This document shows, piece by piece, positions 26,255 through 37,249 of a DNA stretch of 64,000 nt. The translations under genes were made by a program, and so were the position numbers. This stretch comes from Panopea generosa (taxonomy: Eukaryota; Mollusca; Bivalvia; Adapedonta; Hiatellidae). Under the pieces are notes generated by a model, which saw only the letters and a program-made list of their open reading frames with translations, was not told where the DNA came from and did not search any database. The stretch spans positions 33,842,632 to 33,906,631 of the forward strand of contig CM055894.1 of assembly GCA_029582155.1 (NCBI GenBank). The letters run 5' to 3'. Position 1 is the first letter of the stretch; each line of letters opens with the position of its first letter.

Positions 26255-27030
26255 AATTAAAATACCACTTTTACTCCTTCCTTTTGATTGGCTGCTTCAG
26301 ACAGGTTTGACTGTAAATTGTAAGTTCTGCAACATCGTAGAGTGCAGTTTTATGAAACTAACCAAATAAAGAAATTTTCTAAACTTCAAAATAAATGATA
26401 AGTTGGAGTAACAAGAAACTGATGTGTAAATGCTCTACAACACGTGACCGAATTGAATAAAAACTGAATATGCTGAAAATTTCGATTCACTGTCAGTCTT
26501 ATTATTTTATAAACGGGTGTCTATTGCTCAATATCATCTTATTTTTGCCATGGTGTGACATTTGACTAGACATATCACACACGTGAGCCAAATTTAAGAG
26601 TTATATGTATATTTTTATAATGAAACGGCCGATAAACAGGACTAAAACGAAACTTGGTTTTGTATTGGATATTGAGTTGATATGTACATGGTACTGATCT
26701 ATAACATATTTTACTGTACTGGGGATGGCTTAAATAATGTTTTCTTGCTAACATTAGGTATAAAACACATTTTATTGGCTTCAACATATGCCAAACAGTT
26801 TGGTAGTCACAGCTGCATATTTGTATAACGTTTTAAGTGGATGTTAACGGAATCGGGAAATATGATATATATCATAATACATTTCGTTTCCTCGGCCGTC
26901 ATGAGAAGCAAATTTGCAATAAATATAGGTAAACTTAAACAGATTGATAGGATATACTACCAAATAATGCACAATATTGTCTTAAGCCAAGTTTTCTTCT
27001 TGGTGAGATTTTAAACATGAAGGTATAACA

Positions 27031-27044
27031 GTAACGTAATTCAC
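27031..27044 (+). repeat. 14-bp motif GTAACGTAATTCAC, copy 1
   Basis: Exact copy, 3' of the DDE-like gene. The 14-mer was seen only between 27.0 and 30.0 kb. Confidence 0.85.
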
Positions 27045-27401
27045 TTGAAATAACATATTTGTCAATAGTTATTAGATTTGAAGAAAACTAGAAATGATTA
27101 AGACAGCCTGAGATTCTAAACAAAGTAACAACATGAACAAGTAATAGTGAAACATCTGCAATGGCAGGGAAATAGAAATAGAATCATATGCTAGTAGTTG
27201 CCCTACATGACATTATTTAATAACAAACAATAAAATCAACAGAAATAATAAAACAATAAAGCGACTAGATCTGTAGATTATACTAGTACACATTACAAAC
27301 ACCACAAAACTTTGAAAAACATGAAAAAGGCAAAGTATAATAAAGTATGAATAAGTATAAAGTATGAACACCTATAACCTTAACAGAAATGATTTCAAAC
27401 T

Positions 27402-27415
27402 GTAACGTAATTCAC
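27402..27415 (+). repeat. 14-bp motif, copy 2
   Basis: Exact GTAACGTAATTCAC, 68 bp beyond the gene's final stop codon. The last bases continue ATTC, as at 29752. Confidence 0.85.
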
Positions 27416-27482
27416 ATTCTCATATGTTATTACAAGAAATACATTTGGCTTTTTGTACAATCACTTGTGCAGTACTTTTGGC

Positions 27483-29217
27483 TTACTTGTAATTTTGAAA
27501 TGCCTCATTGATCAATCTGATTTCTGACTCCTGTAATTTAAACATTGTTCTAGTGCCATGGGGAACAGGCTCACTAATGACACATAAAATATCTGACTTT
27601 CCTCTCCAAAGTATGTCCTCTTTAGTAGGCCATTTAAAAGTACAATACACCTTCCCTTTGCCATGCTCCATAAGCGAAACTTGATATGGTAGATCTTCAT
27701 CCTCGGGATCCCCATCAATAACCTTGCCCACATACCAATGTCCATTATAGACTGCGGCCACATAAGTATTTACCAATATACGTGTCTATTCCTGATCAGT
27801 TGTTACTTCGTCAGGTTTCAGTACAGGTTCCCCCAAGTCCTGATTTTGTTTATCGATAGGCATCGCCTCGGTATTATCCTCAGCAGTGGACTTCCTGTCA
27901 TTCTGATCGTCAGTTTGCTTTTTGAAACTGTGTACCACCCACCCCTCACAGAAGACTTTGAACTCTCCATTTTCAAAACACCTTTCGCAGAAACAAGATG
28001 TATTTCTGACCGCAATTTCGCCATGACGTATGCACACAACACTGTGTATTTCTAGTGTCCCTTTAATTGGTTTGATATTCAGACAGGAAAGTTCCGTTTG
28101 CGCACTGTCACATTCTTCCTTTGGTACAAAGCAATAGCTTGTTTGACTGCTTGCTTGTGATTTTCCCCAGTCATAATAATCTTTAGCAGACTGGATTACT
28201 GCTGTTTGTCGTTTAACAGCCATATCTGCAAGGCGCTTCGATGAACCTCCGACGCCGTCGCAGGGTCCTTTTCCGTGACCAGCCTCCCAATACTGCCAGG
28301 ATGCTTTCAAACCAAACAGCTGATCGTGAATGGCAACAACGTACATCATCGTCTTGTTCCTGTATTGGGACGTGGGAGAATCAGTGATATAATGAATGCA
28401 TTCTATATCTGGACATATAAATTTCAATTCATTTGTAATACGTTTCATAAAAGCATAGACAGTCCCTGAGTTGTGTGTCTGCGTGTCGGAAACGTAGATG
28501 TAAGACTTGTGGGACATTGTCCCTTCTGCGTCTTTGGTATATACAACCACAGGGTGAAGTGTAACGGAACACTTGTCAAAGTAGGCTGTCTGTATCTCAT
28601 CGGCATGTCCACAGGAATAATTTTCAGCAAAGTCCATTTGACATATGGCATGTCTCTGTGGCATTCTCTCTTTCAAGACTTGGACTTGTTGATATTGGCA
28701 CTTGACTCTTTCTGTATGCTTTCTAAACTCAGTAAGATCTTTGCGAAACATATTCAGTGTGTTAACTCTTAGTTCCAGAATTTTAACTTTTTCCTCAGCT
28801 CTCTTTAAGGATTTGCTTTTCTTCCATTTCCTCGCCCTTTTTCAAAGTTCAATTTTACGACCAGCTGCTCTTCTCTACTTGACGATGTCGATGTACTTGG
28901 CATAGCTGTTTGTGTGATGTTTGTTGTAGAGTCACATGGTCCCTCTGAACTCTCAACTGATTCTCCCGATATCGAGGTATCCCGTTGTTCATTAACAGAC
29001 AGTGACCTTCTAGCGTCCTTTTGCTGTTGTCTCTTTCTCCGCATGCATAGCCGCACTCTCTCTCGCCTGACTTCAAGTTGACGTGGCCGAATTTCTGTCG
29101 TTGGTTTATAATACCTTTTTATACGTTCTGTCTCTTTTCTAAGATAACTTGAACCTTCTTTAGACTTCTTTTCCGATTCCTGTAAGCCTTCTGAATCTCG
29201 GCATGGGTCTTCCCCAT
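27483..29217 (-). pseudogene. degraded DDE/RNase H-like gene with Tudor-like tail
   Basis: Minus-strand remnant of a family of uncharacterised, probably transposon-derived proteins found in many invertebrates (family placement is from memory of its motifs). The ATG at 29217 lies 4 nt after a splice acceptor. The N-terminus (MGKTHAEIQKAYRNRK) continues, after a one-base frameshift near 29165-29176, as a basic region (SSYLRKETERIKRYYKP...RRERVRLCMRRKR) and a Ser/Thr-rich linker. A second frameshift near 28833-28846 (A5-6 run) leads into a coiled-coil-like KRAEEKVKILELRVNTLN, then the core from 28751. The core has CQMDFAENYSCG (Asp at 28632-28634), HYITDSPTSQYRNK (Asp near 28382) and YWEAGHGKGPCDGVGG (Glu near 28283, Asp near 28259), an RNase H-like acidic triad pattern. 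A Cys cluster (CFCERCFENGEFKVFC) follows. An amber codon at 27786-27788 interrupts the frame. It continues in frame for about 100 codons with a Tudor-like barrel (HWYVGKVIDGDPEDEDLPYQ) to a stop at 27483. A middle region may also be missing after the coiled coil. Assembly indels in the A-runs are an alternative for the frameshifts but not for the amber codon. Confidence 0.8.
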
Positions 29218-29221
29218 CGCT

Positions 29222-29432
29222 CTGAAAAGATAGAAATAATTTGTGAATTACGTTACTTGAATGGTGAATTACGTTACCATTTCATAAATATTGCACAGTA
29301 CATATAAACACAAATACATAAAAATCACCACTCAAACCAATACACAACATCGCATTGCTACCAGTTTATGACTAAAGGAATATATCGACATTATCTTATA
29401 AATATAAATTTACAAATAAAAAAAGAACTTAC
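29222..29432 (-). other. 5'-leader intron of the DDE-like gene
   Basis: Donor CTGCTGAG|GTAAGTTC (boundary 29433/29432) and acceptor TCTATCTTTTCAG (boundary 29222/29221) frame a 211-nt intron immediately before the start codon. Both splice signals are near consensus, which argues that the gene was once expressed as a spliced mRNA. The intron contains two inverted copies of the 14-bp motif. Confidence 0.65.
29243..29277 (-). repeat. 14-bp motif, copies 3 and 4, 21 bp apart
   Basis: GTGAATTACGTTAC at 29243-29256 and again at 29264-29277, both inverted relative to copies 1 and 2. Their start-to-start spacing of 21 bp is two helical turns, as expected for a paired protein-binding site. The first 7 nt between them are TTGAATG. 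Confidence 0.85.
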
Positions 29433-29560
29433 CTCAGCAGTTTAAATCCTTAAAAAATATTTTCGGAATCATCGTATTCCCGCTGCCAAATTCTATGAAG
29501 GCGCTGCACCGTGAAGAGTATTCGGTGTCTACATAAACAAATCTACTGTAAATAAATCCC
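29433..29560 (-). promoter_or_regulatory. probable non-coding first exon and promoter region
   Basis: The exon upstream of the leader intron ends at 29433. Its transcription start cannot be placed. The region up to 29560 is a little GC-richer (GGTGCAGCGCCTTC on the minus strand). No clear TATA box was chosen. An ATG within it opens only a 12-codon frame. Confidence 0.3.
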
Positions 29561-29594
29561 AGGACTATTTATAAGTGAGAAAATGTAAAACTAT

Positions 29595-29953
29595 ATAACG
29601 TAAATCACAAATTGTAACATTTGATCAGATCAGTTTTATCAGACCGGAATATTACTGTCAATATATTGTGCTCTCGAATCTACATACAACATGACATAAA
29701 ACAACGAATAGGCAGTCTGTACTGTGTATGTTGTGCTGTTTATGGTAGGCACTAACGTAATTCACATTCAGAGTTACTTTTCGGACTTAGTTTGTTTGAA
29801 GCAAAATTGCTACATTTATGTATCATTTGTAGGCAAAATGTTCTTATTATTTGATTTGTATCTGAAGGTGATTGTTTATAAGAGAACTTATTCCAATATT
29901 TCGTACACCAAACATTTATACAAAAGGAGTACAAAATCGGTAACGTAATTCAC
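29595..29953 (+). repeat. 14-bp motif, copies 5-7
   Basis: ATAACGTAAATCAC at 29595-29608 (12 of 14), CTAACGTAATTCAC at 29752-29765 (13 of 14) and exact GTAACGTAATTCAC at 29940-29953, all in plus orientation upstream of the DDE-like gene. The spacings are 157 and 188 bp. Confidence 0.75.
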
Positions 29954-30230
29954 CGCGATTTTCGGGACATAGATGTTTTGGCGTTCAAAAACTGTTTCTT
30001 CATATTCATGTTGTAATACGTTATTAGAAAGCAAATTTAAAACCTCTTTGGTGAGTTTAAGGTTATTTGTTAGCTGTTTGATGTGTGGGTGTTCAGTTAA
30101 TAAGATCCAAAAACCTTTCCCTAAGGTTGGGACATGCATTTTTCACTATTTTAGCAAACATGTTGAACTCATGATCAACAATTGAAATGGCATACATGGC
30201 TTTTCCATAATTTTCTGTTAAGCCTCATCC
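29888..30230 (-). other. possible broken coding remnant, unidentified
   Basis: Two minus-strand frames overlap near 30100-30139. One reads NYGKAMYAISIVDHEFNMFA... and ends at a stop. The other reads GKGFWILLTEHPHIKQLTNN... on to 29888. Both look more protein-like than the surroundings and could be one reading frame broken by an indel. No family is recognised, and this may be chance. Confidence 0.15.
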
Positions 30231-30317
30231 ATAGCTAACAAAAAGTGGCCTTTAACATTGGAAAATATGTATGCTATGAGTTACAGGTCACCAGGACACG
30301 CATTTTACGCATTTGAG

Positions 30318-30338
30318 CAGCTTAACTTGGTTAAGCTG
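30318..30338. repeat. perfect short hairpin
   Basis: CAGCTTAAC, loop TTG, GTTAAGCTG: a 9-bp perfect stem with a 3-nt loop. No T-run follows on either strand, so a terminator role is not supported. Confidence 0.6.
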
Positions 30339-31149
30339 TATAGTGACGTGTGAACATTCATTGATTTTCATAAGGTTAATTTGTGTCACCTCCAAGTCGG
30401 GTGATCTATTTTTTAAACCGCTTATTTTATCAATTATCCTCGAAGAACATTATGAAACATATGTGGTAACAATATCATTATTAAATTAATATTTTTAATT
30501 ACTGAGTTAGGAAACGTGTAAATATAAAAAAAAACTGAAATACAATAATCTAAACTGGTTTGTGATTGACAAACAGCATATTGCCATATCAGAATGTTCC
30601 ATATTTTGCAATCATGTACATATTCTAAGGTCCACTTTTACTATATTAATTTAAATGTTCCTCGTTCCTTGTAGTTTTGAACTATGTACTCGTATATAAG
30701 TGTATATAGTTGGCAATAGAATATGTTTAAACTATGTGAGAGCAAAAGACGTCTCAGAATCCGCTCCCCTACCAATTTCTGTGTTTTATATTAAATTATG
30801 CCATTTATTTGTGAAGACAATTATAATTGAATTTCCTTCCATGATTATAACAATCCTGTCCATGGATAATAATATAGTATCGCACACTTCTTTTGAAATA
30901 AATCGTGCTTTGTGTATATGAAAGTAGTACATATAGCATTATTTGACACTATCGGGGCGATATATGAATACGCGTTGCATTTAGGTGCACTCTGTATTGA
31001 TATATCAATACCATGAGCCACTTAGACATATTATAATTCATGTTTACTAACCACTTGTCACTTAAGGCCGTCACAAAATTGAGCTCAGTTTCATCATCAC
31101 TTTTTTCCTATTGTCATTTTTATATTTCAATGCTATGTAACAATTCCGT

Positions 31150-32765
31150 TTAGCTCTGCTTTAATGTGGTGGATAGCAGAGATTGCAGGTTCCGTCTCCA
31201 GCTCCATACTGTGGCGGAGAGCATAGATTGCGGGTTGGATCTCCAGCTCCAAAGTGGGGCGGATACAAGAGATTGCGGGTTGGATCTCCAGCTCCGTAGT
31301 GTGGCGGATAGCAGAGATTGCGGATTGGATCTTCAGCTCCATAGTGTGGCGGATAGCAGGGATTGCGAGTTGGATCTCCAGCTCAATAATGTGGCGGATA
31401 GCAGAGATTGCGGATTGGATATTCAGCTCCATAGGGTGGTGGATAGCAAGGATTGCGAGTTGGATCTCCAGATCCATAGTGTGGCGGATAGCAGAGTTTG
31501 CGGGTTGGATCTCCAGCTCCATTATGTGGCAGATAGCAGAGATTGCGGGTTGGATCTCCAGGTCCAGAGTGTGGCGGATAGCAGAGATTGCGGGTTGGAT
31601 CTCCAGTTCCATAGTGGGGCGGATAGCAGATATTGCGGATTGGATTTCCAGCTCCATAGTGTGACGGATAGCAGAGATTGCGAGTTGGATCTCCAGCTCC
31701 ATAGTGGGGCGGATAGCAGAGATTACGGGTTGGATCTCCAGCTCCATAGTGTGGCGAATAGCAGAGATTGCAGGTTGGATCTCCAGCTCCATAGTGTGGC
31801 GGATAGCAGAGATTACGGGTTGGATCTCCAGCTCCATAGTGTGGCGAATAGCAGAGATTGCGGGGCGGATAGCAGAGATTGCAGATAACAGAGATCGCGG
31901 GTTGGATCTCCAGCTCCATAGTGTGGTGGATAGCAGAGATTGCGGGTTGGATCTCCATCTCCATAGTGTGATGGATAGCAGAGATTGCGGGTTCGATCTC
32001 CAGCTCCATAGTGTGGCGGATAGCAGAGATTGCAGATAACAGAGATCGCGGGTTGGATCTCCAACTCCATAGTGTGGCGAATAGCAGAGATTGCAGGTTG
32101 GATCTCCAGCTCCATAACGTGGCGGATAGCAGAAATTGCGGGTTGGATCACCAGCTCCATAGGGTTGCGAATAGCAGAGATTGCGGGTTGGATCTTCAGC
32201 TCCATAGTGTGGCGGGATACAGGGATTGCGGGTTTGATCTTAAGCTCCATAGTGTGGTGGATAGCAGAGATTGCGGGTTGGATCTCCAGCTCTACAGTGT
32301 GGCGGATAACAGAGATTGCAGGTTCGATCTCAAGCTCCATAGTGTGGCGGATAGCAGAGATTGCGGAAAACAGAGATTGCGGGCTGGATCTCCAGCTCCA
32401 TAGTGTGGCGGATAGCAGAGATTACGGGTTGGATCTCCAGCTCCATAATGTGCCTGATAGCAGATATTGTGGTTTCGATCTCCAGCTCCGAAGTGTGGCG
32501 GATAGCAGTGATTGCAGGTTGGATTTCCAGCTCCAGAGTGTGGCGGATAGCAGAGATTGCGAGTTGGATCTCCAGCTCCATAGTGGGGCGTATATCAGAG
32601 ATTGCGGGTTGGATCTCAAGCTCCCTAGTGTGGCGGATATCATAGATTGTGGGTTCGATCTCCAACTCTATAGTGTGGCGGATATCAGAGATTGCGGGTC
32701 AGATATTCAGCTCCATAATGTGGCGGAGAGCGGAGATAGCGGGTTCGATCTCCAGCTCCAGTGTA
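31150..32765. repeat. 45-bp minisatellite, about 35 copies
   Basis: The unit starts GGATCTCCAGCTCCATAGTG and continues TGGCGGATAGCAGAGATTGCGGGTT. It is imperfect, with many substitutions between units and occasional longer indels (near 31860-31895, 32028-32048 and 32361-32380). The insert AGATTGCAGATAACAGAGATCGCGGG occurs twice, 148 bp apart, showing amplification of multi-unit blocks. Because 45 is divisible by three, frames stay open on both strands with 15-residue periods: MELEIQPAISAIRHT on minus, VADSRDCGLDLQLHS and VWRIAEIAGWISSSI on plus. The indels move each frame, so no single protein spans the array. Confidence 0.95.
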
Positions 32766-33255
32766 AATGCCAGTCTGTTTGACTCTTTTGTCATTCTATA
32801 TGATCCCTTTTCAAGTCAAAGCTACGTGCTAGGGGTAGACTCAGGTTATCAGTTGAGAGGGGGCGCACTTATGGCGCGCAATATAAAATCGGAAAGGACG
32901 AGCTTTTCCAGTAGAAATATAACGGATTTTAATCCAATATGGGAGTTTAGGGTGGTGCGGCGTGCTCTGTTGTTTTTAAGTAGAAAATCCGCTAGTGATT
33001 ACCGCCCCTCCCCAATTGCAATGTTAATGTCAATCTGTTTTATATCATTGTCGTTCTGTACGATCCCTTACTAAGTCAAAGCTATGTAACCATCCCCAGT
33101 GTAAATTCATTCGACTTAATCCCTTTGTCATTCTTTATGATTCCTTTTCCAGTCAAAGCTATATAACCGTCCCTTAGTGTAAATGCCAGTCTGCTGTATC
33201 TCTTTGTCATTCTATACAATTCATTTTACCGCCCTCCCGGTGTGAATGTTATTCT
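32762..33255. repeat. about 84-bp tandem repeat flanking the minisatellite
   Basis: The unit is roughly AGTGTAAATGCCAGTCTG, then TTTGTCATTCTATATGAT, then TCAAGTCAAAGCTATGTAACC. Copies start near 32762, 33015, 33096 and 33178. A fragment (ATTGTCATTTTTATATTTCA then ATGCTATGTAACA) lies at 31112-31143, before the 45-bp array. The 45-bp array therefore interrupts, or grew inside, this older repeat. About 180 bp of unrelated, GC-richer sequence (32830-33010) lies between the first two right-hand copies. Confidence 0.7.
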
Positions 33256-33386
33256 ACTTGTTATTTTTCTCAGTAAACACATTCTGTTGATAAAACTAAT
33301 GTCATTCTACAATATTTTTTCAATTAAAAAACTGTGTAAATGAAAACAGATGGATGATTAATTAAACAACAAAACACCGTCGTCGA

Positions 33387-34293
33387 CTTTGATTATTATT
33401 ATTGTTTTATTATTATATACAAATGTACCACAATCATATATCACTCTTTTAATAAAAAAATATACAGACATTAGTATTACAAAGTGGCAAATAAGAGTAA
33501 TACATGCAGTAAAATCGGTTTAACATTTTGTTACATATAAGCACAGATAAAATAATACTGTTCATGTTAAAATATAGATATAGCTGTGCGTAATTCATAG
33601 AAACATTTAAATTCAGTAAAACTAAGTCAGTATATTTCTGTACAAAAAATATGTTTTTAGAAGTTTCTTAAAGGAAGACAATGTTGAGCTTCCCGAATGT
33701 GGCTGTGTAAGGCATTTCATAAAGTAGGTGCAGCACACATGAAGCTTCTTTGTCCATACATAGTGCGAGAACTTGGATCAACTAAAGTAAGTGAATTTTG
33801 AGATCTTAATTCTCTACTAGGCTTATACACTTGAATCATGTCAGATATGTACTGTGGAGACTGATCATGTGGAGCTTTATATGTATGAGTCAATAGTTTG
33901 AATTGCATCCTGTATGACACAGGTAACCAGTAAAGTTCCTTTAACAGTGGAGTGATATGCTCGTAGCGAGATGTTCTGGTGATGATGCGGGCAGCAGTGT
34001 TCTTTACCCTTTGAAGTTTATTTAAATACAGTAAATTGTTACGGGAATTACAGTTATCAAAACGTGAGGTTACTAAACAGTTCACAAGAGATTGTGTTGC
34101 GTCAAATGCAGACCTGCACACCAAATTTACATGCTGCTCCATGTCCAGTCTTGGGGTAATCAATGCACCTAGATTTCTCACACAGTCAGATGATTGTATC
34201 AGTGATTCACCAACCCTCATCGAGATACTATCAGCGAATTTGGCGTTGTGTCTAGATGAGAACAACATAACTTCATTTTTATCTGTGTTAAGT
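33387..34293 (-). mobile_element. 5'-truncated CR1/L2-type LINE, dead copy
   Basis: The minus strand encodes the end of a reverse transcriptase and the region after it. The frame at 34268-33717 has NTDKNEVMLFSSRH just upstream, then VRNLGALITPRLDMEQHVN, LNKLQRVKNTAARIITRTSR, HITPLLKELYWLPVSYRMQF and YISDMIQVYKPSRELRSQNS, the conserved C-terminal segments of CR1/L2/Jockey-group elements. The usual AAPxLWNxLP has a stop in place of Trp at 33717-33719, and a frameshift follows (SSFKKLLKTYF in another frame to 33622). A short deletion is also likely around RFDNCNSRNNLLYL. The 3' end carries an AAT-type triplet run (about 33390-33412 on plus: TTATTATTATTG), typical of these elements' tails. Most of ORF2 is missing. 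Confidence 0.85.
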
Positions 34294-34294
34294 C

Positions 34295-36395
34295 ATTTTT
34301 TAAAACATGTCATACTATGGCAAGGACAAAACTATGTTCGATGTATCATTCAATCAAGATCCCTCATAGTACCCGATGATGTTCTACGGGCTTACATCTG
34401 CTATAAGAGTTTTTGAAACTAGCTTTATAATATAAACACTTTGTGGTTGTTGTCGTAGTCATTTACGGATATATAAACCTACAGCACCCTTACTGAACAT
34501 AAATTTTTTTATTTATTATGAAAGGGAAATATTTACAATTATAATTTACATACTATTCATTTGTAAAATGTCATAATGCATTAATTTAATCAATAAATTT
34601 ATATACGATTTTGTGTGGGAGAGTAAACTTCCATTACACAATTAGATATTATTGAACAATTCTTTATAAAAACAATAACAAAACCTTGTTTTTTTATAAC
34701 GAATGGTATTCAAAAGGTGTTAAATTCATCAAACAACTATTAGAAAAAGCGTGAAAAACGATTGGTACTTTTCAGTTTGTAAAATATTAGTACTTACTCG
34801 ATAATTGAGATTGTTTTAAAATTATATTTCAATTGACAGCATTCCAAAATGTGGATGTTCTGTCGTCACCAAAATTAAAAGCGGACAACATAGATGATAC
34901 TAGTACACAAATAATAAATTTACAGCAGCAAATTCGTTAGCTAGATAATCCAAATCGTTTTTTTACAACATATAATTAAAACATACTCATAATAATACTG
35001 TAATCAAGCCACATACTAAATGGAAATTAAAAGTACGAACATCAATTGGGAAGTTGTGCACAACGTACTTTTTAAATACTATTTATTCAAATTTATTAAA
35101 TATTACATTAATTTATGCTAAATATTACATTTACAAAAACCAGTATACAAACACTATTCCCATGTATGTACATTTTATAAAATATTTAAAACATATTGAA
35201 AAGATAGAAAGAACCATAGCAATGGCAAAATACAAAATTGGACAACAAACGGAAAATGGGACGTACTACAACTGATTTAAGGACAACATACTCAGTCTGG
35301 TTGTAGATTTAGAGTGTGAAGTACGTTTCCTCTTTAACACTATAACGTCTTTATTTACATTTCACATTGTGACAACACTTGGTTTACACTGAAAAGTAAG
35401 CTTGTAAATGTAACAAACAAATATTGTGAGTAGTTTCATATTCTAAACTAATTAAAAGTAATTACGTTGTGAAAGGTTTTAATATATAATGTTAAAATAT
35501 ATACATATAATCTTAAAACTAGAACTATAAACACTTCTGCTTCAACGATTTGTAAATGGCACACAATCGCCTACATGTTTATTCCATATTATTTTAGTTT
35601 GCTTATTTGATGTCTTTTATTTGACAATCCCTAATCCCCAGTACATCAAATGCAATACCAAGTTAACTTTTGTGAGATTAATCAGTACATCGACGATTTT
35701 CTAGATCACTTCAACACAAACAATACTGAAAGTTGGTTTACTTATTCAGAGTGTTTTACCAAATAAATCTGTAGATTCAAAAGTTTCATAACACAGCAAT
35801 AATAGAGGACAACATTGAGTAACATAAGTATATAACACCGGTTAAAAAATGCTAAGATTGTCAATGAATCGCCATTTTCATAATTCCAGCATAGTGTTTA
35901 AGATATTTCACGTGTTGTAGAGCATTTAAAGTAGTTTATAATTCACATAAATCGTTTATGTTTATATCACAAAATAACAGTAGATAGTTGGGTTCGAAAT
36001 TACCTTGTTGAAAAAAATCATTTGGAATTTTCAGAAAAAATTGTATCACCTCAGAGCAATATCCGGTGTACGTTGTACCACTGTATTGATATATTTAGTG
36101 TGTTATACCATTATAAGGATCTTATGAAGAAATATTGCATAACGTCGATATAACGCGTGCAGTTTTAGGTAGTCAACACTGATTTGGCATCAAACCTTTG
36201 ACATCAAGACAACGTCGTAGTAAGGTGACAGACGTCGTGACCGATAGCATACCCATGTGTATTCTAATATTAGGCATTATTTGACATAATGTGGGGACAA
36301 CTGAATTGGCAGGTACCGAAATAATACTTTAGTCTGACTACTTTGATTGTTGCCTTTAAGTACTGAAATTATGATTATGCGAATGAAAGCTTTAC
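34295..36395. other. AT-rich non-coding DNA
   Basis: I see no repeat array, SINE or supported exon. A 73-codon frame at 35054-35275 is Ile/Tyr/Thr-rich and consistent with chance. Confidence 0.4.
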
Positions 36396-36399
36396 AATT

Positions 36400-36512
36400 A
36401 ATTATTGTAGTTGAACGTTGCACAATGGTATATTGTAATTGAAAGTTGTACAATTGTATATTGTAATTGAAAGTTGTACAATGGTATATTGTAATTGACA
36501 TTGATGCAATTG
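36400..36512. repeat. 28-bp tandem repeat, about 4 copies
   Basis: Unit GTATATTGTAATTGAAAGTT then GTACAAT(T/G). Copies start near 36400, 36428, 36456 and 36484, the first and last diverged. Confidence 0.85.
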
Positions 36513-36892
36513 TATTTTAGTCAAAATGATTCATAGACTACTCGAGTATTTCCTGTCCAATAAAAAGGTTTGGCTAAGAAGGCAACACTCGCAGAGCAAC
36601 GAATTGTCTTATAGGTTCATCTATTTATCTTTTTACTACTGTTTTCTATTTTTCTATTCACCACATTTTAATTTAATACGCTGCAGCGTCTTGGATAAAA
36701 TATCTCGATTTTACATACATTTTAACTGATAGGAAAATATATTGCTTACCCTAGACTAGCATTATAGTGGCCTATTAAGTATCCTATGCAAGTATCTATA
36801 TTTTAATTCAATTCAAATGTAAATAATTTTGGCATATTTTATAAGGAACCATGTCTTTAATCACATGTTTTATCAGCAAATGAATACTTCCA

Positions 36893-37245
36893 CTGATATG
36901 TCTTAAAGGGAACATATCAGGAAAAATATTATAAATGTCTTAAAAATAAAATAATTATTAATATGGCTAAAACGCATCATCATTAATACATGAAATGCGC
37001 GTTATTTGGTACGTTAAATCCACAAAAAAACGTGATCAAATCGATAATAAAATTGAAGTGGTAAACTTGAAACGACAGCACCTAAATACTGTTTGATTCT
37101 TGCTAAACAAAAACAATTTCACTACGTGTAAAACGTGTATAACGGATCAATTTGAAATCAAAATGATATCACGCGACTCATTAAAAGATCAAAAAATATG
37201 TTTATCTATTTGAGTCTAATCTAGGCACGTAGCCACCCAAATTAA
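36893..37245 (+). repeat. dispersed repeat, inverted partner at 58065-58445
   Basis: In order: TTAAAGGGAACATATCAGG, TATAAATGTCTTAAAAATAA, AAGTGGTAAACTTGAAACGA, ACGGATCAATTTGAAATCAA, CACGCGACTCATTAAA and AATCTAGGCACGTAGCCA. The reverse complement of the 58-kb copy has the same words in the same order with small indels. This is a moderately old transposable element of unknown class; no terminal repeats were recognised. Confidence 0.8.
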
Positions 37246-37249
37246 GAAA

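Noticed and set aside
27738..28905. Plus-strand frames of 64-105 codons opposite the DDE-like gene
   Set aside because: Shadow frames. The minus-strand frames carry the recognisable motifs.
30318..30338. Transcription terminator hairpin
   Set aside because: A perfect 9-bp stem, but no U-run, and intrinsic terminators of this kind are not expected in an animal genome.
34036..34416. 126-codon plus-strand frame
   Set aside because: It is antisense to the LINE reverse-transcriptase remnant and has no family of its own.
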